Shown in pieces: positions 36,443-45,100 of a stretch of 64,000 nucleotides of DNA. How positions within the stretch are numbered: the stretch's first letter is position 1; each line of letters starts with the position of its first letter. A program made the position numbers and the translations under genes. The notes beneath the pieces are model-generated. The model was not told the DNA's origin. It made no database searches and saw only the letters and a list, made by a program, of their open reading frames with translations. Source of the DNA: JAJVID01 sp050247435 (GTDB lineage: Bacteria > Acidobacteriota > Blastocatellia > RBC074); NCBI GenBank assembly GCA_050247435.1, contig JBFWUF010000047.1:4080-68079 (forward strand), in the 5' to 3' direction.

Positions 36443-37495
36443 ATGTTTATTGACCGCGCGAAAATTCACGTCAAAGGCGGAGACGGCGGTAACGGCGTAA
36501 CGGCCTTTCGTCGCGAAAAATTTGTCCCGCGCGGCGGGCCTTCGGGTGGCGATGGCGGCAATGGCGGGTCGGTTTATGTCGAATCAACCGAAGGCATGAA
36601 CACGCTGCTCCATTTCCGCTATAACCCCGAGCATCAAGCCGGACGCGGGCGGCACGGCGAAGGCAGCAAGCGTCACGGCGCGAACGGCGAAGACATCACC
36701 CTGCAAGTACCGGTAGGAACGGTCATCACTGACGAAATGACCGGCGAGATCATTCACGATTTCACTCGCCCCGAAGAGAAAATCCTGATCGCCGCCGGCG
36801 GACGTGGCGGACGCGGCAATGCCCAGTTTGCCTCCCCAGTCAATCGCGCCCCACGTCGTCATGAAGAAGGTCGGTCAGGCCAGGAACTCTGGCTGACGCT
36901 CGAACTAAAGCTGATTGCCGATGTCGGGTTGGTGGGATTGCCCAACGCGGGCAAATCAACCCTGATATCGCGCATCTCGGCCGCGCGTCCGAAGATCGCT
37001 GATTATCCATTTACAACTCTGGAGCCGAACCTGGGTGTGGTTGACCTGGGCGCCTTCAAAACCTTTGTAGTCGCTGATATTCCCGGATTGATCGAAGGGG
37101 CGCACGCGGGAGCCGGATTGGGAGATCGCTTCCTGCGCCACGTTGAGCGCACGAAATTGCTGCTGCACCTGGTTGACATTTCCGGTTTCGCGCAAGACCC
37201 GGTCGCCGATTACCAGACTGTCACGCGAGAGCTTGAAGCGTACAGCCGTCAGGTCGCCGCAAAACCAAAGATCGCCGTGGCGACCAAACTTGACGCGGCG
37301 CCTGCAAATTCGCAGGAGGATCAGAATCGGTTGAAAGAATTCAAGGAATTTTGCGAGCGCGAAGGTTTGGAATTTCACGCGATCTCGGCGGCGGCAGGTC
37401 AGGGCCTGAAAGAATTATTGCGCGCGGTCGAGCGTCGGCTGGACGCGATGAGAGAAGAAGAGAACAAAGAAGAGGCGACGGCGAAAGTCGCTTAA
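36443..37495 (+). CDS. obgE: Obg-family GTPase (ribosome assembly)
   Basis: 350 residues: the glycine-rich Obg fold (residues 1-158; 'VKGGDGGNGVTAFRREKFVPRGGPSGGDGGNGG'), then a GTPase domain with G1 'GLPNAGKST', the 'TTLEPNLGVV' switch I, G3 'DIPGLIEGAH' and G4 'ATKLD', and a short tail. Obg binds the 50S subunit and links ribosome maturation to growth. The ATG at 36443 gives the canonical N-terminus MFIDRAKIHVKGG, but no Shine-Dalgarno is present because a hairpin repeat fills the upstream 50 bases. The frame remains open upstream into rpmA. Confidence 0.95.
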   Translation: MFIDRAKIHVKGGDGGNGVTAFRREKFVPRGGPSGGDGGNGGSVYVESTEGMNTLLHFRYNPEHQAGRGRHGEGSKRHGANGEDITLQVPVGTVITDEMTGEIIHDFTRPEEKILIAAGGRGGRGNAQFASPVNRAPRRHEEGRSGQELWLTLELKLIADVGLVGLPNAGKSTLISRISAARPKIADYPFTTLEPNLGVVDLGAFKTFVVADIPGLIEGAHAGAGLGDRFLRHVERTKLLLHLVDISGFAQDPVADYQTVTRELEAYSRQVAAKPKIAVATKLDAAPANSQEDQNRLKEFKEFCEREGLEFHAISAAAGQGLKELLRAVERRLDAMREEENKEEATAKVA

Positions 37496-37528
37496 GCGGT
37501 CAGCGGTTACTCTCTTTCGGATAAATTT

Positions 37529-38230
37529 GTGAGCGAGGAACGGTTGCGGCGCATTGGAATTTACGGCGGCACATTCGATCCGATTCATAACGGCCATCTC
37601 AAAGTGGCCGAAGTGATATTGAACGCCTTCGCTTTGGATCGAATGGTCTTTGTCCCGGCTTTCACGCCGCCGCACAAGCGCAAGCAAACCATCACCTCTC
37701 CGTTCCACCGGATGGCGATGCTGGCGCTGGCGACGGGCGATTGGCCAAAGATGTTTGTCTCGACTATTGAACTCGAGGCGCCGTCGCGACCGTATACGAT
37801 TGAAACGCTTGAACGACTACAGACCGAATTCCATCCAGTTCGATTGTTCTTTGTAATGGGAGCTGATTCGTTCAGGGAGGTTACGAGTTGGCGTGAGCAC
37901 GAAAGAATTCTGAGCGAATACGATATCGTTGTCGCGATGCGGCCCGGATGCCACGGCAGTGAGAGCGATGAGGAGAGCGCCGCCGGGCGCTTGGCGCCGC
38001 AGTTGCGGACACGGATCGTGGACTTACGCGGCGGCGCGTATCCGTCAAGCCGGGATTTGGCGAACAAAGACTTGGAATCGCCGCGCATCTATCTGACCGA
38101 TTACGTCGCGGTTGACGTTTCGGCGACACGCATCCGCGAGGCGGTCGAACAAGGCCGCTCGGTTGATGATTTGGTTCCACCGCCCGTTGCGGCGTACATC
38201 GAAAAATACGAGTTGTACCGGAAGACTTAA
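37529..38230 (+). CDS. nadD: nicotinate-nucleotide adenylyltransferase
   Basis: NadD joins nicotinate mononucleotide and ATP to deamido-NAD in NAD synthesis. The 233-residue protein has the nucleotidyltransferase motifs 'IGIYGGTFDPIHNGHL' and the C-terminal 'VDVSATRIREAVEQG' (the ISSTxIR equivalent). The start is a GTG. A roughly 20-residue acidic insert after 'VVAMRPG' is a little unusual. It overlaps rsfS by one base (TAATG), the common nadD-rsfS coupling. Confidence 0.95.
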   Translation: MSEERLRRIGIYGGTFDPIHNGHLKVAEVILNAFALDRMVFVPAFTPPHKRKQTITSPFHRMAMLALATGDWPKMFVSTIELEAPSRPYTIETLERLQTEFHPVRLFFVMGADSFREVTSWREHERILSEYDIVVAMRPGCHGSESDEESAAGRLAPQLRTRIVDLRGGAYPSSRDLANKDLESPRIYLTDYVAVDVSATRIREAVEQGRSVDDLVPPPVAAYIEKYELYRKT

Positions 38231-38643
38231 TGTCAAAAGTTGCGAAACAAGAGATAGAACAGGACGACGCGAAATTGGAAGCCGGCGCGCTTTCCGCCGA
38301 GGATCAGGAGATTCTCGAGCAGGTGAAGATCGCAGTGAGCGCCGCCGATGAAAAGAAGGCGCAGGAGATACTCGTGTTGCGGCTGTCGGCCATCACGGAG
38401 TTCACTGATTACTTCGTCATCTGCACCGGCAATTCAACGCGGCAGACGCAGGCCATCGCCGACGCCGTGGCCGAAGAGTTGAAGAAAATCAAAACGCGCC
38501 CGCTCCACACCGAAGGCTACAACAACGCCGAATGGATTCTGATAGATTACGGCGCGTTCGTCGTTCACGTTTTCACCGAACAGTCGCGCAGCTTTTACGA
38601 CTTGGAGCGATTGTGGCGTGATGCTGAGAGAGTCGAGGTCTGA
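38230..38643 (+). CDS. rsfS: ribosomal silencing factor RsfS
   Basis: 137 residues of the Iojap/RsfS family: 'ITEFTDYFVICTGNSTRQTQAIADAVAEELKK', 'GYNNAEWILIDYGAFVVHVFTEQSRSFYDLERLW'. It binds L14 and blocks subunit joining when nutrients are short. An N-terminal charged extension of about 35 residues precedes the conserved core. It is translationally coupled to nadD. Confidence 0.95.
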   Translation: MSKVAKQEIEQDDAKLEAGALSAEDQEILEQVKIAVSAADEKKAQEILVLRLSAITEFTDYFVICTGNSTRQTQAIADAVAEELKKIKTRPLHTEGYNNAEWILIDYGAFVVHVFTEQSRSFYDLERLWRDAERVEV

Positions 38644-38670
38644 TCGCCGGTTGCGAACTGCGGCCTTGAA

Positions 38671-38698
38671 ATCCGCAATCCGCAATCCGCAATCCGCA
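38671..38698. repeat. tandem heptanucleotide repeat (ATCCGCA, 4 copies) upstream of rlmH
   Basis: Four exact ATCCGCA units end six bases before the rlmH ATG, replacing its expected ribosome binding site. The unit is the reverse complement of the GGATTGC heptamer at 11903-11936. Confidence 0.9.
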
Positions 38699-38703
38699 AT
38701 CTG

Positions 38704-39168
38704 ATGCGACTGCATTTCGTTTGGATCGGTAAAACCAGGGATCGCAATTGCGCCGCGTTGACCAGCGATTATCTGGAACGGATCAAACGGTTCGCTTCTT
38801 GCGAAGTAAGCGAATTGAAAGAGCAACAAAGCGGCGACGAAAAGCGTGTAATTGCGGCGGAGGGCCGAAAGTTGATCTCCGCAATCGAACGCGACGATTT
38901 CGTGGTGTTGCTCGATGAAGGGGGAAGCGAATTCACTTCGCTGCGGTTCGCTGAATTTATAGGCCAACGGCGGCAGGCCGGGATCAAACGGCTGGCTTTT
39001 GTGATCGGCGGGTTCGCGGGCGTGAGCGACGAAATCAAAGAGCGCGCGAACACGCGGCTGGCGCTTTCGCGGATGACTCTGACACACGAGCTTGCGCGAG
39101 TGGTTTTGACAGAACAGATTTATCGCGCTTTTACATTGCTGGAAGGATTGCCTTACCACAAATTTTGA
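38704..39168 (+). CDS. rlmH: 23S rRNA (pseudouridine-1915-N3)-methyltransferase
   Basis: 154 residues of the SPOUT methyltransferase RlmH, which methylates pseudouridine 1915 in helix 69 on assembled ribosomes. Seen are the N-terminal 'MRLHFVWIGKTRD', the SAM-binding knot 'AFVIGGFAGVSDE' and the closing 'LSRMTLTHELARVVLTEQIYRAFTLLEGLPYHKF'. It completes the nadD-rsfS-rlmH run. No Shine-Dalgarno is visible because the heptamer repeat lies at the start. Confidence 0.95.
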   Translation: MRLHFVWIGKTRDRNCAALTSDYLERIKRFASCEVSELKEQQSGDEKRVIAAEGRKLISAIERDDFVVLLDEGGSEFTSLRFAEFIGQRRQAGIKRLAFVIGGFAGVSDEIKERANTRLALSRMTLTHELARVVLTEQIYRAFTLLEGLPYHKF

Positions 39169-39219
39169 TTTTCCCCTGGCCGCCACACGGCGGTAATTTC
39201 AGACCGAGGAGAAGAGTGG

Positions 39220-39585
39220 ATGGACAAAAAGAAACTAAAAGTATTCCACGACCGATTGATGGCGGAGCGCGCCGCTCTGGTGGGCGTTGTCGGACGCAAC
39301 GAAGATTACGGGCGCGAAGCCGACATTGAAGCCACGCAGGATCCCGCGGATAAGGCTTCAAACTCATACACGAAGGAACTGCTCTTCAGCCAGTCAACCA
39401 ATGACCGGCAAATCCTTTTGCAGATTGAGGAGGCGCTTCAACGCATCGAGGACGAGGAGTTCGGTGTTTGCGGAAACTGCGGCAACGAGATCGGCCCGAA
39501 GCGGCTGGAGGCGCTGCCCTGGGTGCGTTTTTGCATAACCTGCCAGGACTTGTCTGAACGCGGTCTGCTTAACGAAGAAGAATAA
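39220..39585 (+). CDS. DksA/TraR-family C4 zinc-finger protein
   Basis: 121 residues: a helical coiled-coil N-terminus and a C-terminal C4 zinc finger ('FGVCGNCGNEIGPKRLEALPWVRFCITCQ'). DksA-type proteins enter the RNA polymerase secondary channel and adjust promoter output with ppGpp. The acidic tip residues typical of DksA are in 'EATQDPADKAS'. It ends the housekeeping run and is followed by a hairpin terminator. Confidence 0.9.
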   Translation: MDKKKLKVFHDRLMAERAALVGVVGRNEDYGREADIEATQDPADKASNSYTKELLFSQSTNDRQILLQIEEALQRIEDEEFGVCGNCGNEIGPKRLEALPWVRFCITCQDLSERGLLNEEE

Positions 39586-39596
39586 ACAATAAAATA

Positions 39597-39666
39597 AAAG
39601 GCAAAATTCAAAAGGCAAAAATGGAGGGGTAAGCTCCGAATTTTTGCCTTTTGATTTTTGCCTTTT
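39597..39666. terminator. 26-bp inverted repeat, likely bidirectional terminator
   Basis: Arms 39597-39622 and 39641-39666 pair over 26 bases with one mismatch, built of AAAAGGCAAAA words, with an inner GGAG/CTCC pair. The element lies between the converging DksA-like and rhodanese genes. Confidence 0.8.
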
Positions 39667-39680
39667 GCCTTTTGACCTCT

Positions 39681-40130
39681 TTATTTCGGCTCAACCGGAT
39701 AACCGGCCTTCTCCCAGGCGTCGAATCCTCCCTTCAGCGCTTTAACCTTCCTGAAACCATTTTGTCGCAACGTCCAGGCGGCGCCGCCGCTGGTGCCCTC
39801 GTCCGGTCAGGTGCAGTAAGTGACGATCAGCTTGTTTTTCGGCAGATCCTTCATCTTCGCTTCAAGCTCGTCCAGAGTGATGTGGAGCGCGCCTTTGATC
39901 TTCACCGTGCTGCCCAGATAAGAACTACCCTTGCGGTTGTCAACGATCACGACCTCTTCTTTCGCATCCATCATCCGCTTGAGCTGATTTATCGTGATGC
40001 GGTCGGCGGGAACGTTTTCGTCTTCATTTTGAGCCGCCGCGCCCTGTTGAGCGCCCTGCTGAGTGTACGCTGGCAAAGCGAGCAATACCGACGCAAGCAA
40101 AACAGCTAAACAAAACCCACTGTCTTTCAT
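39681..40130 (-). CDS. exported rhodanese with in-frame UGA at a cysteine position (putative selenoprotein)
   Basis: Read with the TGA at 39807-39809 as an amino acid, this is a complete 149-residue protein: signal peptide (1-23), a single rhodanese domain ('ITINQLKRMMDAKEEVVIVDNRKGSSYLGSTVKIKGALHI' region), the active-site loop 'VTYCT-X-PDEGTSGGAAWTL', and a normal C-terminus ending 'GGFDAWEKAGYPVEPK' before TAA. Related rhodaneses have Cys at X (YCxCPxE), so X108 is exactly the position where selenocysteine could replace cysteine, beside active-site Cys106. Coding continues unbroken for 41 codons after the TGA. Sulfurtransferase activity in the periplasm is inferred. Alternatives are a nonsense mutation or a sequencing error. 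It follows kdgK by 31 bases. Confidence 0.75.
39774..39793 (-). promoter_or_regulatory. candidate bacterial SECIS hairpin after the rhodanese UGA
   Basis: On the mRNA strand, CCA-GCGGC / GCCGC-(C)-UGG form an 8-bp stem with one bulged C and a GGC loop. The loop begins 21 bases after the UGA, within the distance range of bacterial SECIS elements, and contains G at the loop start. GC-rich coding sequence makes chance hairpins common. Confidence 0.4.
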
Positions 40131-40161
40131 TTCAACCTCACTTTAAAATCTGAATCCCGAA

Positions 40162-41262
40162 TCACCGCGCCACGCGCGCCCCGCCGCCCTTCATTACCTT
40201 CTCGACTTCGGCCAGCGTAGCCATCGAAGTGTCGCCTGGCGTCGTCATCGCCAGCGCTCCGTGCGCCGCGCCGTATTCGACCGCGAGTTGCGGCTCTTTG
40301 CCGGTCAGGAAACCGTAGATCAATCCCGACGCGAATGAGTCTCCGCCGCCGACGCGGTCGAGTATCTCGAGGTCTTCGCGCAACCGCGCCTGATAGAATT
40401 CGCCATTGCAGTAACAGATCGCGCCCCAGTCGTTGATCGTCGCCGTCTTGGCGTGTCGCAAGGTCGTCGCCACGACTTTGAAATTTGGATATTCACCAGC
40501 CGCCCGCTCGATCATCTTCTTGAAATTAGTTACGTCGAGTTTCGAGAGATGCTCGTCCAAGCCTTCGACTTCAAATCCGAGCGCGGCGGTGAAATCTTCC
40601 TCGTTGCCGATCATCACGTCAATCAGCGGCGCGATGGCGCGATTGACCGCCTTCGCTTGCGCAGGCCCGCCGACGCCTTTCCACAATGATTCACGGTAGT
40701 TTAGATCATACGAAATGATCGTGCCGTGCTTCCTTGCCACTTCCATCGCTTCTTTCGCCACGGCAGGAGTAGTCTCAGACAGCGCGCAGAAAATGCCGCC
40801 GCAATGAAACCACCGAGAGCCTTCCTGTCCGAAGATTTTTTCCCAATCAATGTCGCCCGGCTTGAGTTGCGACACCGCTGTGTGGCCTCGATCTGAACAA
40901 CCGACGGCTCCGCGCACGCCGAATCCGCGTTCGGTGAAGTTCAATCCGTTCCGCGCCTGACGGCCAACGCCGTCGTACTTGACCCACTTCACGTGCGACT
41001 GATCAACGCCGCCCTGATAGATCAAATCCTGAACCAATCGTCCGACCGGATTGTCGGCGAACGCGGTCACGACCGCCGTCTCCATTCCGAAGCAGCGCTT
41101 TAACCCGCGAGCGACGTTGTACTCGCCGCCGCCTTCCCACGCTTGAAAAGTCCGCGTCGTGTGAATTCGCCCGTCGCCCGGATCGAGCCGCAGCATCACT
41201 TCGCCCAGCGCGACCAAATCCCATTTGCACTCGTCTTTTGATTTGATCTGAAAATTTGCCAT
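40162..41262 (-). CDS. kdgK: 2-keto-3-deoxygluconate kinase (PfkB family)
   Basis: 366 residues of the ribokinase/PfkB family. The substrate region is 'WDLVALGEVMLRLDPGDGRI...WEGGGEYNVARGLKRCFG', and the ATP/anion-hole motif with catalytic Asp is 'DRVGGGDSFASGLIYGFL'. Assignment to 2-keto-3-deoxygluconate kinase rests on the family look and on the KDPG aldolase gene 77 bases upstream, which uses its product. The start at 41262 is chosen over one 12 codons upstream, since MANFQ begins the conserved part. It belongs to the uronate catabolic operon. Confidence 0.85.
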   Translation of the reverse strand: MANFQIKSKDECKWDLVALGEVMLRLDPGDGRIHTTRTFQAWEGGGEYNVARGLKRCFGMETAVVTAFADNPVGRLVQDLIYQGGVDQSHVKWVKYDGVGRQARNGLNFTERGFGVRGAVGCSDRGHTAVSQLKPGDIDWEKIFGQEGSRWFHCGGIFCALSETTPAVAKEAMEVARKHGTIISYDLNYRESLWKGVGGPAQAKAVNRAIAPLIDVMIGNEEDFTAALGFEVEGLDEHLSKLDVTNFKKMIERAAGEYPNFKVVATTLRHAKTATINDWGAICYCNGEFYQARLREDLEILDRVGGGDSFASGLIYGFLTGKEPQLAVEYGAAHGALAMTTPGDTSMATLAEVEKVMKGGGARVAR

Positions 41263-41273
41263 CACTTTTTGTT

Positions 41274-41343
41274 GAGCCACAGAGAACACGGAGATCACCG
41301 AGGTTTGCCGGCGCTTACCGCCCTCTGTGCCCTCCGTGGCTAA
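41274..41343. repeat. imperfect inverted repeat between eda and kdgK
   Basis: AGCCACAGAG...CACGGAG... on the left is answered by CTCTGTG...CTCCGTGGCT on the right (about 41275-41303 and 41320-41342), with several mismatches. It fills the 77-base spacer between the two genes. Confidence 0.65.
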
Positions 41344-41984
41344 AATTTATTTCCTTTCAACTCGCGCACGAGCGCGACCGCCTCGCTTGCCAACTGTTTC
41401 ACCTTCGCGAAATCGCCCGTCTCGAACAACTCGGGCTTGACCATCCAGCTTCCGCCGCAAGCCACGACTTGCGGCAAGGCCAGATACTGTCCAATGTTTT
41501 TCGTGTCAATTCCGCCGGTTGGAATGAAGCGAACGTTTCGATAAGGCGCGCAGATCGCCTGCAAAAACTTCACGCCGCCCATCGGCTCAGCAGGGAAGAA
41601 CTTCAATACGTCAACGCCCTTCGACAAAGCCATCTCGACTTCCGTCGGAGTGCAGACGCCCGGAAAGATCGTCACGCCATTCGACAAACAATGTTCAACG
41701 ACCGTCAGGTTCGTGCCCGGTGAGACGATGAATTCGGCTCCGGCATTGATCGCCGTGTCGGCCTGATCGGTCGTCAGGACCGTTCCCGCGCCCAGCAGGA
41801 TTTCGGGAAAGCGCGAACGAATTTGCGCGATGGCTTCGGCGGCGGCGGCAGTACGAAATGTGACCTCGGCGCAAGACAGCCCGCCTTCGAGCAGCGCTTC
41901 AGCCAGCGGCAATGCGTGTTCGAGCTTCGGAATGCTGACGACGGGAATGATTCCGATTTGTTGAATGCGTTCTGTAATTCTCAT
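41340..41984 (-). CDS. eda: KDPG / 4-hydroxy-2-oxoglutarate aldolase
   Basis: 214 residues of the class I KDPG aldolase family. 'GIIPVVSIPKLEHALPLAEALLEGGLSCAEVTFRT' holds the catalytic Glu (AEVTFRT), 'LLGAGTVLTTDQADTAINAGAEFIVSPG' follows, and 'GVDVLKFFPAEPMGGVKFLQAI' carries the Schiff-base Lys in 'KFFPAE'. It splits 2-keto-3-deoxy-6-phosphogluconate into pyruvate and glyceraldehyde-3-phosphate. It pairs with kdgK. Confidence 0.95.
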   Translation of the reverse strand: MRITERIQQIGIIPVVSIPKLEHALPLAEALLEGGLSCAEVTFRTAAAAEAIAQIRSRFPEILLGAGTVLTTDQADTAINAGAEFIVSPGTNLTVVEHCLSNGVTIFPGVCTPTEVEMALSKGVDVLKFFPAEPMGGVKFLQAICAPYRNVRFIPTGGIDTKNIGQYLALPQVVACGGSWMVKPELFETGDFAKVKQLASEAVALVRELKGNKF

Positions 41985-42034
41985 TCGCGCTCCTTGTCAA
42001 AGTTGGCAGGAGAGAATACGGAACAAACGGAAAA

Positions 42035-42160
42035 AACGGAACAGACGGAAGTTTTTTTGACAGGATGAACAGGATTTTTCAGGAGGATGAGAAAACATCT
42101 TCTTATTCAATCCTGCTCAATCCTGTAAATCCTGTCTTAAAAATTTCCGCCTGTTCCGTT
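42035..42160. repeat. long imperfect inverted repeat between the TonB receptor and eda
   Basis: The left arm (from 42035) reads AACGGAACAGACGGAA then GACAGGATGAACAGGAT; the right arm (to 42160) is its imperfect reverse complement. Both arms are made of tandemly varied words (ACGGAACA, ACAGGATT). It fills most of the 194-base spacer. Confidence 0.8.
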
Positions 42161-42178
42161 ATCTCTACGCTTCCCCGA

Positions 42179-45100
42179 TCAGAACGTCAGCTTGAACGCG
42201 AACTGCCAGTTGCGCGCGTCGCCGTTCGTGCCGGTGATCGTCCCGAAAGCGGAACTGGTCGGGGTGGTGCTCGGGTTGGCGAGGTTGACGTTGTTCCAGG
42301 CGTTGAAGACTTCGGCGCGGAGTTGAGCTTTGAACCGCTCCGTCACCGCCCAGGTCTTGGTCAACGAGAAGTCCCACCGCGTCTGGTCGTCGCTGCGGAT
42401 GCCGCTGAAGCGCAGCGGGAATGTGCGGATGTTCGACGCCAACTGCTGCGACGCGACACGATTGAAACCGGCGTTAATGTTGAACCATCGCTCCGCCGTG
42501 CGTTGATCGCTCGGCAGAGTGATGCTCTTCAGGTCGCCCGTGAAGATGCTGTTGCCGAAGCCCAGCGGCTGTCCCGATTGCCGCGTCAACACGCCGCTGA
42601 CCTGCCAGCCGCCGACGAAGAAGTTGGCCACGCCCGGCAAGTCGGCGCCGAAACGACGGCCTTTGCCGATGGGCAATTCCCAGATGCCGCTCGCCGCCAA
42701 CCGGTGCGTGCGATCCAGATTTGCGATGGATTCGTAAGGCATCGGGTCGGTTGGATTCAAAAACTCCACCGCCTCCATCAGCTTCGACCACGTGTAGGCC
42801 AACTGGAACGTGTAGCCTTGCGCGAAGCGTTTCTCCGCGCGCAATTGCATCGAGTGATACCACGAATAACCGATCGGTTCCTCGACACGCACGTCGCCGA
42901 AGTGCGGATAGGGTTTGAGCAGGTTGCCGCGCGAGATGTTCGCGCCGAAGATCGGATTGAGTCCGGCGAACGGGCTGCGCGACGAGGCCGACAGGAAATT
43001 GATCGCCGCCTGGTCGCGCGTCGGACTAGTACTCAGATACCGCGCAGGCGTGTTGTTGTAGTTGCGGGTGACCGGAATGCGCGTCCCGCGATTGCCGACG
43101 TACGAAACGTCCAGCACGAAGTTCATCGGCAGTTCGCGCTGCACGCCGAGCGACCACCGCTGCGAATACGGATGCAGCATGTTGGGATTGAAGAAATTGA
43201 CGCTCTGGCCGATGTTGGTCAGCAGGCCGCCCGCCGCGCCAAGCGGCGCGATCAATCCGTTGGGCAGCGGGTTGGCCAGCGTGGCGATGTAAGTCAGACC
43301 GTTGTCGAGCGAGGCCTGGATCGGCGTGGATTGCGAAAAGCCAGTCTGAATTGGCGATGTCGTGCTGACGCCCAGCGTGTCGAAGAAAATTCCGTAGCCC
43401 GCGCGCACCACGTTCTTTTCGCCGATCTGCCAGGCCAATCCGATGCGCGGCATGAAGTTGTTCTTCTCGCCGGGGAACGGGCTGCGGCCATTCGGATTGT
43501 TCTGTCCGGCAAATGTCAATCCGCCCAGCACGCGGAATTGATCCACGGGCAGTTCGGCAATCGGGTTCTTCGCGTAGTTCGCCTTCGCCGCCGCTTCCAG
43601 TGGGTTCGATTGATCGAATGCGAACCGGGCCACCAGCCGGTCGAAACGCTCGGTGAACGGCGTCTCCCGGTCGTAGCGCAACCCGGCGTTGATTGTCAGC
43701 TTCGGCGTCAGCTTGAAGTCATCGTGAACGTAGAACGCGAAGTATTTGTCCTGAGTCGCGTAACTCGCGCTGCGCGCCATCGTGCCGCCCGGCACGCCGA
43801 GCAGCATCGCGGCCAGTTCCTGTCCGATTGGCGCCGCCGCCGAATTGTCGAGCGGCCCGCGCGTGAACGTGCTGGCGAAGCTCAGATCGGGCGCGGTGGA
43901 TTGCGGGAAGCGATTGCCGAACGCGCGGTAGACGCGAATGTCCGTGCCAAATTTCAGATTGTGGCGGCCCTGCAAACGCGTAGCGCCCACCGCGATGGTG
44001 TGAATCAAACTGGTGTTTGCGCCGTCACCCGTCTCCCACGGCGCGATTGTCGAAAAGCCCGGAATCGCCACGCGCGGCAGCGTGGCCAGCGCTTTGTCAA
44101 TCACCAGATTTGTCAGCGTTGGCGAGAAGCCGAGCGACGCGAGATCGAAACCGCGGCTCGCGCGCCGTTCGGGGAATTCCTGATACGTCAGCCCGTAGCG
44201 CACGTTCAAGACCGTCCTCTCGTTGAGCGCGTAAACGTCGTCGAGCGCTATGCCCTGGTTGACGCGATTGAGGAAGAGCGCGTTGTTGCGATTCTGAAAG
44301 TGGTCGTTCTTGTCCTCTTCCCACCAATCGTAGTGCACGCGCGCGAAGACGCGATGTTTGTCGCTGAAGGCGTGGTCGAGGCGGAAGAAGTGGACGTAGT
44401 AATCTTCGAGCGCCTTGTTGGCGCCGAAGTAATTGTTGCGCCCGTCGTTCGTACCCGCCTGGTTCGGCATGGGTAAAGGTTGATGATCTTCAGCGCGACG
44501 GGATCGAGCCGGTTCGTCGGGATGATGTTGCCTTGAATCGGATCGCGGCTGAAACGCCCTCCCGCGGCGGCTTTGATCGTCAGCGGATCGTAAATCTGAT
44601 ACTGCGCGCCCAGCTTCAACAGATCGGAGAAATCGCCCTGCCGCTGTTTGAGCGTCGGCACGGTGCCGGTGAACGTTCCGGGCACGCCCCACTTGTTCGC
44701 CTCCCAGGCGTAATACCAGAAGGTCTTGTTGCGGCCGTTGTAAAGTTTCGGAATGATCACGGGGCCGCCAGCCGACGCGCCGTAGCGGTGATCCTGATAA
44801 ACCGGCACTTTCGTGTTGTTCTTGTTGTTGAAAAAGTTCGGCGCGTCGAAGGCCGAGTTGCGCTCCCACAGGTGAACTTCGCCGTGGATTTCGTTCTCGC
44901 CGCTCGCCGTGCTCATGTTGGTCAGCGCGCCGATGGTGTGGCCGACGCTGGCGTCATAAGCCGAGGTCTGAATCTTGAATTCGCGGATCGCGTATATCGG
45001 CGGGCTGAACGCGACGCGCGCCGTCGAGCCGTCAGCGAAGGTGTTCGGCACGCCGTCAATCGTGAATTCGTTGTTGTACTGCCCGTTGCCGTCGGTGGCG

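Noticed and set aside
42065..44476. 803-codon plus-strand open frame
   Set aside because: It lies antisense to the TonB receptor barrel, is Arg-rich and has no domain features; it is a GC-driven shadow frame.
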